A DNA stretch of 37,683 bases from Boothiomyces macroporosus (Eukaryota; Chytridiomycota; Chytridiomycetes; Rhizophydiales; Terramycetaceae), in the NCBI GenBank assembly GCA_027604185.1, contig JADGKB010000121.1, forward strand, positions 1 to 37,683. Reading direction: 5' to 3'. The notes beneath the pieces are model-generated. The model saw only the letters and a program-made list of their open reading frames with translations, was not told the origin of the DNA and ran no database searches. Of the stretch, positions 20,609-28,785 are shown piece after piece; within the stretch, counting starts at the first letter, position 1, and every line of letters begins with the position of its first letter. Made by a program: the position numbers and the translations under genes.

Positions 20609-21679
20609 TCAGCAAGTGATTCCACAAATGGAGTTTACTTCACCAACACAGATGGAATCCCATTTGGTTGAACCACAGTAGCTGTCTTGGCTGATAATTT
20701 GAGAAACACATGGGTCGCAAGAGGCCTTCAATTTGGTACCAGTAACGCACTTGTCATGAGCACAAGTAGATGGAGGGGTAGTTGGCTTAACTACAGCAGT
20801 GGTGGTGGTTACTGGTGGTGGGTTTGGTCCAGATGAAGTTGGAACGATACATGCGTTATCCTTGTTGGAGAATTCAGCTTGGACAACATAAGTGTTTCCA
20901 TCTCCACCAACAATAGTTCCTTGTTGAGCATTGCAAATATCTCCGATTTCACCATTGTTGGAATCGTACCATGCCAATGGAGCAGAGTTGCCAGTAGCCA
21001 AACCAACAGCTGGATCAGTAGTAGCTTCAATCAATTCGTGGGAAGAAACAGAGCACAAGTTGTTGAATGGGTTAGAGTCAGAACCACATCCACCAGCGCA
21101 AGAACCACCTTGGTCAGGGATGATACCATAGTAGATGTATCCAGATCCATTTTGGATGGTGTTGTGGTAAGCACAGAATTCAACACATGAGGAACTTCCG
21201 CCTTGAGTGATGGAAACACCAGGAGCAAAGTGAATGGCATAGTAAGTGTTTGAATCAGCAGCTGGAACTTTTCCGGAGGAGATCAAACTCTTGAGGGTAG
21301 TTTGAATGGTTGAATCATCAAGAGTGCCAGTTGCTGCTCCAGTGTAATCATAAGATCCAATGAATGAACCACGTCCAATGTTCTGGGTTGGGGTGTCGTA
21401 TTGAGCCAACATGTCAAACAAGGCAGAGTTTGTAACACCAGTATAGAATTGATTGATTTGAGATGCATATTGTACATTGGATTGACCTCCCCAGAAGATG
21501 GTAAAGACTTTGACGTTGGAGATGACTGGACCACCATAGTAAGTCAATTTCGCACCAGCTGGAGCTGCAGCATTTTGGAGGGATGCAGAGTTGTGTGGGC
21601 GAGACAAGTGATGAACATTGTTTGGCTTGGTTGAGGCCAAAGCCATGGAGACAAGAGTAGCAGCAGCAGCGAACTTCAT
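20609..21679 (-). CDS. Secreted EXORDIUM/PHI-1-like protein with C-terminal Cys-rich module
   Basis: Intronless, 356 residues, with a TATA box at 21716-21722 and a signal peptide (MKFAAAATLVSMALAS). Residues 45-280 follow the EXORDIUM / phosphate-induced-protein-1 layout: YYGGPVISNVKVFTIFWGG near the start, SSHELIEATTDP at 212-223 (HExxE-like, a possible metal site), and a later WYDSNNGEIGDICN. Plant EXO proteins act in the cell wall, and related microbial proteins look like zinc proteases. A Pro/Thr linker (283-304) leads to a 51-residue Cys module (306-356: CAHDKC..G....CDPCV....D.YC...WD..CV.EV...CG..C). I recall this pattern as common in secreted proteins of myxobacteria and some protists. 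Function is inferred to be extracellular; catalysis is unproven. AATAAA lies at 20601-20596, shortly after the stop. Confidence 0.85.
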   Translation of the reverse strand: MKFAAAATLVSMALASTKPNNVHHLSRPHNSASLQNAAAPAGAKLTYYGGPVISNVKVFTIFWGGQSNVQYASQINQFYTGVTNSALFDMLAQYDTPTQNIGRGSFIGSYDYTGAATGTLDDSTIQTTLKSLISSGKVPAADSNTYYAIHFAPGVSITQGGSSSCVEFCAYHNTIQNGSGYIYYGIIPDQGGSCAGGCGSDSNPFNNLCSVSSHELIEATTDPAVGLATGNSAPLAWYDSNNGEIGDICNAQQGTIVGGDGNTYVVQAEFSNKDNACIVPTSSGPNPPPVTTTTAVVKPTTPPSTCAHDKCVTGTKLKASCDPCVSQIISQDSYCGSTKWDSICVGEVNSICGITC

Positions 21680-21715
21680 TTTTATTGTAGTGATGGTCCA
21701 GTTTACCTAACATGT

Positions 21716-21722
21716 TTTTATA
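21716..21722 (-). promoter_or_regulatory. TATA box of the EXORDIUM-like gene
   Basis: TATAAAA on the minus strand, 37-43 bases before the ATG at 21679. Confidence 0.6.
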
Positions 21723-22422
21723 TTCTGATTGCACAGATATCATGAAAGTCAATTTTGGCGTGGGTGCTGAACATGCTCTTCGCGGTTTTGGAAACATCTT
21801 GAAATTTAAAAATTTAGCTTGTAGATCTTCATACCTACGCGGATCATTCCGGTATTTTTGCAAGACACGTTTCCGTTTGTTTTAATCAGAGATTCTTTCA
21901 GCGTTGTTTTTCAATGACTGAACAGTTTTGATTGGATCGGGACCCCTGCCATGTACTCTGGATACCGATTGATGAAATGACGAGCCATGAATTTAGCTCC
22001 AGTTCATGGATACCGAGTTGTGTCTGCAAACCAAATTCACCTGACAATGATCATACAAGCTTTTTAATTACGTTAATGTCTGTTGGATTGAACACAAGGC
22101 ATCAATTGCAAGCTCTGAATCAAGAGTTTTTTCAGAATTCAACAGTACGAATAGAATCCTTGAACCAAGTCAAAGTTTGATTTCAATGGCAATTTTTAAA
22201 AATAACTGCAGACGTTTATTATTCCAACGGCTCACGAAGTTCTAGCGTTTTGGCAGACATTTCGACGGATTCGTGTGTCGAGAAGAATCTGCAGAATCGG
22301 ATTTATGGCACTGTTGCTTATAGCTGTAATGGATGCTAAACCAGTGTGATATTACCAAAGCATCATAAACAGACGATACTGACTTTGCTGTATAGAATTA
22401 CTGAAAAATACGGACTCCTAGA
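21723..22422. other. Intergenic region, nothing supported
   Basis: 700 bases. ORFs at 21932-22180 (plus) and the 5' part of 21414-21863 (minus) have no motif, and the latter overlaps the EXORDIUM-like gene in another frame. Confidence 0.45.
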
Positions 22423-22677
22423 TTAAAACACAATTGACCAGCATACAAAGAATGCAACGACAATAGTAATTGAACTGACCAACATTTGCTTATCTCTGTC
22501 GTCTATAGGTTCGCTAATCCTTCGTGATCTGGACGATCTGGTGGCATTTGAAATCCTTCCTCCGGCTTCCAGTGTAGACATTTTAGGTGAAGGTTGGCTG
22601 CTGGATCCCAATACCAAGATGCTCGATTCTTGACTGTGAAATACTTGTGGAGAGGATATATTACTGAGAAATGCCAT
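22423..22677 (-). CDS. Small Ser-rich tail-anchored membrane protein
   Basis: 84 residues, no intron. The first 60 residues are hydrophilic and Ser/Arg-rich (NATRSSRSRRISEP), and the last 20 are a single hydrophobic helix (MLVSSITIVVAFFVCWSIVF) running to the C-terminus. This is the layout of a tail-anchored ER or outer-mitochondrial protein. The RSSRSRRIS stretch looks like a basophilic kinase site. I do not recognise a family, and no AATAAA follows closely. It is probably real because the hydrophobic end coincides with the stop. Confidence 0.45.
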   Translation of the reverse strand: MAFLSNISSPQVFHSQESSILVLGSSSQPSPKMSTLEAGGRISNATRSSRSRRISEPIDDRDKQMLVSSITIVVAFFVCWSIVF

Positions 22678-23169
22678 AGTTGCGAAAAATATACATCCTA
22701 GTTCACCTGCTGCCCATCCGTTGTATCCAATATCTCTAATTAATTGAATTTACTGTGCAGTTATTTCCCATGTATCTTGAAAGTATACCACGCCATCGGC
22801 CATGTCCTCCAGATTCATTTCCAAACTATTTCCTGTCAAATTAGGAAACGTCATACCATAGACGTCAACAATCTAATGAACACTTGGAGTCTAACATTGA
22901 ATTCTTATAGCATGGGGTATATGCTGGCCCTTCAAAACGGACATTCTTTTTAGGAATTTGAGCATCCCATAATATTCAACTTTTTCCAAACTCTGTGCTT
23001 ACAACTCTTTACTCTTGGGCTTTGATTCAGCATTTTCAGCCAAATGGAAACATTCCCGGTGAGTAGAATCAAATGGTTACCACGATCAAATAGTAGACAT
23101 TCAACAACTCTTGCAGTTTATCAGGGAACTGCAAACTGGCTACAGATTTGAAATTAAAATACTGCGTCT
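22678..23169. other. Intergenic region, nothing supported
   Basis: Nearly 500 bases without a supported gene. A plus-strand ORF at 22744-22953 shows no motif and no promoter element. Confidence 0.45.
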
Positions 23170-23174
23170 TTATT
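23169..23174 (-). promoter_or_regulatory. AATAAA containing the whole stop of the PAH gene
   Basis: The last codon CAA and the TAA stop followed by A spell AATAAA, so the complete stop codon lies inside the hexamer. Confidence 0.6.
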
Positions 23175-23866
23175 GAATCATATCCAATAATCCATCAAAC
23201 AACCCAACCGAATACAAAATCGCGCAAGTAACAATAACAATCACCGCCAAAACAACCCAAATCCAGACCATCCATTTGCTTTGTTTCTTGATTTCTACTC
23301 TACTCTCAACATCAAGCAATGGTTGTTCTTCAGCAACAGTGTCATTCGAATCTTGTCGAACAATCTTTGGCTGACAAAACTGTTGAAACTCTTCGACTAA
23401 ATCTGGTCTGGCTTTCAATAACTTTGTTACTAATCCAGTAACCTGTTGTTAATGCGATATTACGGTATCCGCATCCAACTGTCCCCGTTGGAAATCTCTA
23501 AACAAAGTAAGGAATTGGTCATATACAGCTGGGTTATCCTTGTAAGCTACTTTAATCTACATTAGGAATATTCACCTTGTTGACAAACGCTATAGCAGAT
23601 CCGAATTGCGTAGGAGGAGCAGTCTGTACTTGCGGTTGTGAAATCATACATTCTTCAAACTGAACTAGGAGGTGCGGATAATCTTTTAATAATATCGATA
23701 CTTTTTCATGTACAGTTTGTGAATCGATATTTTTCTTTTTAAAAGTCGACAAGATCGAGTGGAACTCTTTGTTAATCTCTGGTGTGGTTTGCGTCCTGAT
23801 TTGATCTAGGAGCGAATAAGCTCTGACTGAATATGAACCGATGGATGTCTCACTTTGTCTGTCCAT
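23170..23866 (-). CDS. Membrane-anchored protein with two PAH (Sin3-type) repeats
   Basis: 218 residues from exons 23866-23576, 23556-23464 and 23442-23170, with 19-nt and 21-nt introns (23557-23575, 23443-23463). Residues 16-74 form a paired amphipathic helix repeat: YSLLDQIRTQ, EFHSILSTFK, VSILLKDYPHLLVQFEECM. Residues 90-152 form a second one (AIAFVNKIK, YDQFLTLFRDFQRG, VTKLLKARPDLVEEFQQFC), and both introns fall inside it. These match Sin3 PAH1 and PAH2, the docking sites for repressors. The nuclear HDAC-interaction domains of Sin3 are missing. Instead, residues 185-208 form one strongly hydrophobic helix (WMVWIWVVLAVIVIVTCAIL) ten residues from the end, so the repeats should face the cytosol from a membrane. 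Function is unknown. It may tether PAH-binding transcription factors outside the nucleus. It is divergent with the SDR gene, 339 bases away. Confidence 0.85.
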
Positions 23867-24205
23867 TAATTTTGTAAACTTTTTTGTGGCACGCTCTGAA
23901 ATGAAACATGTGAAAACAGAGAGAGCATATTAATCTGGGATAGAAGGTAGGGAATGCCTTGAAGCACCTTGGACCTGCGGACTTGGATTGCGCACATGTC
24001 TGGAGTGTATTGTGACTACTTTCATCGGAATCTACGGGCTAGTATTTGATTGTGGTTGAAGGAATACCTTGAGCTGCCAGCCAACAGCATAGCATTCATG
24101 AATTGTTTGCACAGGATTGAGGTTTACCATTTGAATGTCACAAGACTACTTTCGGCCAACCAGTGGCATCTCCCCCAAAAATGGCCGAAAATAACTTTCC
24201 AAATA
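23867..24205. other. Shared upstream region of the PAH and SDR genes
   Basis: A 339-base divergent promoter region. No clear TATA box is seen for either gene. In-frame codons upstream of the SDR start are non-homologous. Confidence 0.4.
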
Positions 24206-24969
24206 ATGGCAAAGGTAGCAGTCATCACAGGTATCTAAAACTAATATCAGGAGCCTCATCCGGATTCGGAAAGCAATTATCAGTTCGTTTGGTAGATCGT
24301 GGGTACAATGTTGTAATCTCTGACATGAACGACAAGGCAGGAAAAGAGCTTGAATCCTTGTTGAACAAGAAACGACCTAATAGCGCCTACTATTTGCACT
24401 GCGATGTTACTAAAAAGCAAGATCAAGAAGCATTGATTAAGCAAGCAGTTCAAAAATACGGTAAATTGGATGTCATGGTAAACAATGCTGGTATTGGAGA
24501 AAACATTGAATTTACAAAGAATGTAGCTGATAACTGGGTTAAAGTGATGGATATTGATCTTACTGCTGTCATTTTGGGAACCAGATTGGCAATTGATCAA
24601 TTCAGAAAGCAAAAATCTGGTGGTGTAGTGGTTAGCACTGCATCACTAGCTGGGCTATACCCAGTCCCGCAACAACCAGTATACGCTGCCGCTAAAGCCG
24701 GAGTAGTAAACTTTACCAAATCATTTGCTCACTTTAAAAAAGAAAACATTAGGGTAAACTGCGTGTGCCCAGGGTTCGTAAAGACTGGAATAACATCCGG
24801 CAATGCCCAAGAAATTATGGGGATTAAGGAGTGGATCCCAATTGAAAAGGTTATTGATGCATTTGTACTTGGAATTGAAGACGAGTCTTTGGGAGGTGAT
24901 GTTATTCGTATTACTACTCAATACGGTATTGACTTGCCATTCAACAAGAAATACAAATCAAGACTTTAA
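24206..24969 (+). CDS. Short-chain dehydrogenase similar to 15-hydroxyprostaglandin dehydrogenase
   Basis: A 247-residue NAD-dependent classical SDR. Exon 1 (24206-24230) codes only for MAKVAVIT, and exon 2 (24251-24969) continues after a 20-nt intron (24231-24250). The join creates the cofactor motif TGASSGFG (residues 8-15), which fixes both the start and the intron. An ATG upstream in another context would not give this. NNAG (86-89), Ser140, Tyr153 and Lys157 complete the catalytic set. The segments SLAGLYPVPQQPVYAAAKAG and CPGFVKTGI, and a C-terminus with GIEDESLGGDVIRIT, follow animal 15-PGDH closely. The substrate is therefore likely a hydroxy-fatty acid or oxylipin, or another secondary alcohol; this is inferred from family. 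AATAAA at 24968-24973 overlaps the stop. Confidence 0.92.
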
Positions 24970-24973
24970 TAAA
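24968..24973 (+). promoter_or_regulatory. AATAAA overlapping the SDR stop
   Basis: The TAA stop at 24967-24969 contributes the first two bases of the hexamer. Confidence 0.6.
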
Positions 24974-25059
24974 ATGCCATCCAACCCATTATGCTTTTGA
25001 TCTAATTTGGCGTATCGTGATCACTGACTGCATCTGGATACTTTCTAACGTTGGGTGAA

Positions 25060-25425
25060 ATGTGTCCTGTTCCTTGGTCTCCTGTGAAATTAATTGCACT
25101 TATATCTGTACTATTGGGTTACATTGCAATTCACAAAGCATCAACGGCAATTGATCTTCTAAAGAGAAAAGGTGAAACTGTTCTAGACGCGTTGGTTAGT
25201 GTTTATACCAGGTTTGTCCCATTTTGTGAATTGCTTTAACAAATAGGTATTTTCCCAATGTACTTACCCAATATAGTTCCGATAACTTATTTCTTGTTTT
25301 TAATTAGGGATTTCAAATATGCCCCAATCTATGTTGAGCAGCCCTACAACTGTGAAGTAAAGACAGTCGACATTAATCTCCAAGATATTTCGCTCAGGCT
25401 AACTTGTGCTCAGAAACAAATATAA
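25060..25425 (+). CDS. Possible small one-helix membrane protein (89 aa)
   Basis: Exon 25060-25211 encodes MCPVPWSPVKLIALISVLLG and a helical stretch. Exon 25308-25425 encodes DFKYAPIYVEQPYNCEVKTV to the stop. They join in frame only through one 96-nt GT-AG intron (25212-25307), far longer than the others here. The interval also contains internal AG and GT sites that I could not arrange into shorter introns without breaking the frame. One N-terminal hydrophobic segment (residues 9-24) suggests a signal anchor. No family is recognised, and the exon structure is uncertain. Confidence 0.4.
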
Positions 25426-25510
25426 AATAGCTAATTGTATTAATTTGATTGGGGTTTGATTAAAACGTGATGGGAATTGACATCATACATTATTCACCTT
25501 GATTTCATAA

Positions 25511-26484
25511 ATGGGATTGCTGACTGTAGGACAATATCTAGACGGAAGTCCGTTGGATTACCTAAGTTATACTAATGGAATAGATATATTTGCCCTGTTT
25601 ATTAACTTGTCATACCTACTTGCCAATATAGTTCTGATGATTCAAATAGCGAGAGGATGGTTACATATCCCGCCTTCAAAGATATTAAATCTCGCATGGT
25701 ATATGAATGGTTTGTTATTTATATATTTAATTACAATGATACTACGGTATTCATGGTTCAGTTTCCCCTTGTTGTGCTGGATATATTCAGTTATTGGAGC
25801 AGTTGGAGTATGCACAGTAATCGTTGGGTAAAATTCACTAATTCAGACAAATGGAAATACTGAAAGCGTTTACAACCAATTCAAAATTTCTTACGGTGGA
25901 AAGAATACAATATGCACAGAAAGGGTATGTTGTGTTCAATATCGTCACCGTGGGAGGATTGTACTGCACTGTAGGGTACATAGGCTATCCCCGACCACTT
26001 GTTCTATCGGCAGTATTCATCATTAACCTAGTGGCACTCTTATGGATACATTTTGTTTATGGTTGTGACACTCTTGTACGAAACGTAATAGTTGCTAATG
26101 CAGATTCCATGCGATCTATGTGAGTACAAGTGTTATTTATCACATCAAGGAACGAAAAAGAATGAATTTATCAAACTCTACTAAAAACAACGAAGAAGAT
26201 TTGGCTTTCAATCAGATTTACTATGTAGTCAATATCGACATTATACTGAACTGGATCGCCGTTGTAGTATGGGTTATTAGCTTCTTTAACGCGAATGTAG
26301 CTACTCCATTTGGGTACTATTAAACTGATTTAGAATAATTGGCTCTGTAATTGGGTATGGGCACATTATGTTTGTTACTGTGGTATTTAAACTGTTAAGG
26401 CAAGTGAATATGAAGAAGGCATATAATGGAACTACGGAAATGAAATCTGCCTCGAATGTTCAGCAAACTGTAATAAAAGGGTGA
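25511..26484 (+). CDS. Seven-helix membrane protein of unknown class
   Basis: 297 residues from exons 25511-25827, 25847-26119, 26161-26313 and 26334-26484. Introns 1 and 3 are 19 and 20 nt. Intron 2 (26120-26160) needs 41 nt to keep the frame and is the least certain. Hydrophobic segments are three in exon 1 (IFALFINLSYLLANIVLM; LLFIYLITMI; WIYSVIGAVGVCTVIV), two in exon 2 (VVFNIVTVGGLYCTVGYI; LVLSAVFIINLVALLWIHF), one in exon 3 (IILNWIAVVVWVISFF) and one in exon 4 (GYGHIMFVTVVFKLL). Seven helices with a short polar C-tail suggest a receptor or receptor-like protein of the plasma membrane. It is not obviously homologous to the pair at 31555-33788. An AATAAA at 26472-26477 falls just before the TGA stop. 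Confidence 0.65.
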
Positions 26485-26873
26485 ATTGATGAGCGTTCGG
26501 CGATCGATTTTCTACATTATTTCTTTGCAAGTATAAGCAATTACGTTTACTGGAAATTATCCTCTATCGCAATCATCCTAATTTATAATTTATCTTGGGG
26601 TATAAATGGGCCTGGGCGTGCTGTATTTATTCTTGGACAGTGTGAATGGCAGTTCGCTTTAACAGACATGAGTCAAAGACCATTGAAAACAAGACTTTGT
26701 TTCGAATATAGATTAATGTGGTAAGAGCTGGTAATATTGAGCCCAACGGTTAATCGCAAACCAAAAGAAAATCTACATCACAGGGGGTAGAGCCTGTTCA
26801 CAATTGCTTTTTTCTCAGCAGAGCCTCTTACACCGCATGGGTATAAAAGATTACGAGTTAAAGATTATGGCAA
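26485..26873. other. Intergenic region upstream of the phosphatase gene
   Basis: About 390 bases, nothing coding seen. It ends with a clear TATA box at 26842-26849. Confidence 0.5.
26842..26849 (+). promoter_or_regulatory. TATA box of the histidine phosphatase gene
   Basis: TATAAAAG lies 25-32 bases before the ATG at 26874. Confidence 0.65.
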
Positions 26874-28403
26874 ATGAAATCAGTATTTATTTTGTACTTT
26901 TCAATTGCTGTTCAGTGTATTGAACTTGGGTCCACAACTCCCTACCCGGCATCTGATTATAGTCCACTACCAGATAAACAACTTTTACAGGTCCATATGT
27001 TTACGAGACACGGTGCGAGGTTCCCGACTGCCAAGTCATTCCAAGCACACTTGGATGTAGCAAATCTGGTCCAATCCAGTCCTTTGTTCAAAAATGAGCA
27101 AATCGATTTAGGGTACGGAAACACGTCCAATGCTGGGCTATTACACCCTACTGGAAAGTCGTCAGTCTTTGAATATGGACAAAGGTTTCAGGCTAGATAC
27201 AAGCAAACTAATCTGTTGACAGACCACTCCAAGTTCTTTTCCTCAAGCAGTAACGATAAAAGAGTCCTTCAAACCGCATCTAGTTTCTTTACAGGAATGG
27301 CTGGCACTGATCTACCAAATGGAGTAGTTAAAAACAGGACACTGGATTCAGATAACGACATGAACAAGTCTTGTTTTCTATATGTCAACACTCCCAAAAA
27401 CAAACAAGAAGCAAAAGCATTTGAAAATTCCATCAAGGGTGAACTGGCGAGCAGAGTAAATTCCAAACTACAGTTAAACTTGAATGACACCCAAGTCAGT
27501 ACTCTCCAAGATGCTTGTGCCTTCCAACTTGCTTTTGGTTCAACACTGGATAAATCTGTTTGCAAACCATTCGACGAGCAGGATTTTGTGGATTTTGCTC
27601 TCGATGATGACCTAGCAAAATTTTATACATTGTCTTATGGATTAGAGCCTCCATTCAATTCCCAATTTGGCTGCTCACCCCTAGCAGGCTTGGTGGCAAA
27701 TATTAACAATCCGCAATTATCTGCAACATTTCATTTTGGCCACGCTGAAACAATAATTCCAATTGTTACTAGCTTAGGGCTATTCAAAGACGCGCAGCCT
27801 CTTCGCGCAAATGATGCTTGTTTAGCTGGTAGACAGTTTCAAGTAACCAAAATCGCACCATTTCAAACTAATCTAGTGTTTGAAGTGTATGCTGGTCAAA
27901 GCCCATCAAATCCTGATCTCCGCTTATTGATGAATGAAAAGCCAATCGACCTGCCATGCTCAAAGAATGGATTAGTATCGTTGCAAGAATTTGAATCGTT
28001 TTACCAGGAAGTATTGACTTGCAAGTTTGATTCGATTTGTCAGAATCCTTATACCACTATTGGTGGATCTAATGGAAACACGGGCAATGTATCCGTATCG
28101 ACTGATATTCCTGCTATTCCAACACCGACAGTCCAAGTGCCTATTGCTACTCCGCCAGTAGATATCCCACCAGCAGTTTTTACTAATATTCCAACCGTAA
28201 TTCCAACTCCAGCTGTTGGGATTCCCGCCCCAGTAGCGGGAATACCTACTCCAGCAGCGAATATCCCAACTCCAGCAGCGAATATCCCAACTCCTATTGC
28301 CAACATGCCTGTGGCAGCCCCTGCTACGGCAACAAAAGCCATAGTATCCTCAGCACTGCTCCCTTTCAATTTCCATTTTCTTTTCGTGTTGTTACTTGTT
28401 TAA
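26874..28403 (+). CDS. GPI-type histidine acid phosphatase (MINPP/phytase-like)
   Basis: Intronless, 509 residues, extracytoplasmic. A signal peptide (MKSVFILYFSIAVQC) is followed by the branch-2 histidine phosphatase motif RHGARFP at residues 45-51 (nucleophile His46). The proton-donor motif HAE sits at residues 290-292, as in multiple inositol polyphosphate phosphatases rather than HD-type phytases. Spaced Cys residues suggest disulfides. The expected reaction is removal of phosphate from inositol phosphates or other phosphomonoesters outside the cell. Residues about 400-490 are a Pro/Ala/Thr stalk with seven-residue repeats of the type IPTPAAN. The protein ends in a short hydrophobic tail (LLPFNFHFLFVLLLV), typical of a GPI-anchor signal. 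No intron is needed. Confidence 0.88.
   Translation: MKSVFILYFSIAVQCIELGSTTPYPASDYSPLPDKQLLQVHMFTRHGARFPTAKSFQAHLDVANLVQSSPLFKNEQIDLGYGNTSNAGLLHPTGKSSVFEYGQRFQARYKQTNLLTDHSKFFSSSSNDKRVLQTASSFFTGMAGTDLPNGVVKNRTLDSDNDMNKSCFLYVNTPKNKQEAKAFENSIKGELASRVNSKLQLNLNDTQVSTLQDACAFQLAFGSTLDKSVCKPFDEQDFVDFALDDDLAKFYTLSYGLEPPFNSQFGCSPLAGLVANINNPQLSATFHFGHAETIIPIVTSLGLFKDAQPLRANDACLAGRQFQVTKIAPFQTNLVFEVYAGQSPSNPDLRLLMNEKPIDLPCSKNGLVSLQEFESFYQEVLTCKFDSICQNPYTTIGGSNGNTGNVSVSTDIPAIPTPTVQVPIATPPVDIPPAVFTNIPTVIPTPAVGIPAPVAGIPTPAANIPTPAANIPTPIANMPVAAPATATKAIVSSALLPFNFHFLFVLLLV
28190..28305 (+). repeat. 21-nt tandem repeat coding for a Pro-rich heptapeptide stalk
   Basis: About five copies of a 21-base unit encode IPTPAVG, IPAPVAG, IPTPAAN, IPTPAAN, IPTPIAN. 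The third and fourth units are nearly identical at DNA level, suggesting recent slippage. Confidence 0.7.
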
Positions 28404-28785
28404 TATAATTGATTTGCCTTCATTCTAGTCTCTTGCTGAATGTCCGTCGGAGAATTATTTTCAAGAAAGCTGATTGGCTCGAAAATGAAATAAATTAGAA
28501 AAATCAAGGTGAAAAAGTTGAACAATTAATACAGGACCTTTAGTTGTAACTCAATTTTCAATTTTTGAACTTACCGTTCCCGGTCTCTAAGATTGACATG
28601 GTCGTTAAAACGCATGGTGTATCGTTAAATGGTGCACTGTGTACCTATCGAACCAGACATTTATTTTCTTTATAATGGCATTTACCAAGACCAGTCTTGG
28701 CTAACAAGTTTGGATTTATTTCATTCCTCTCAATTGAACTATTTGACTGCCAATAGAGTGTAAATTATTTTTTGCTAATCTGAAA
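28404..28785. other. Intergenic region upstream of Ku80
   Basis: About 380 bases; no coding sequence or convincing TATA box seen. Confidence 0.45.

Noticed and set aside
24163..24250. SDR reading frame continued upstream without the 20-nt intron
   Set aside because: It destroys the N-terminal TGxxxGxG cofactor motif, which the 20-nt intron restores exactly.
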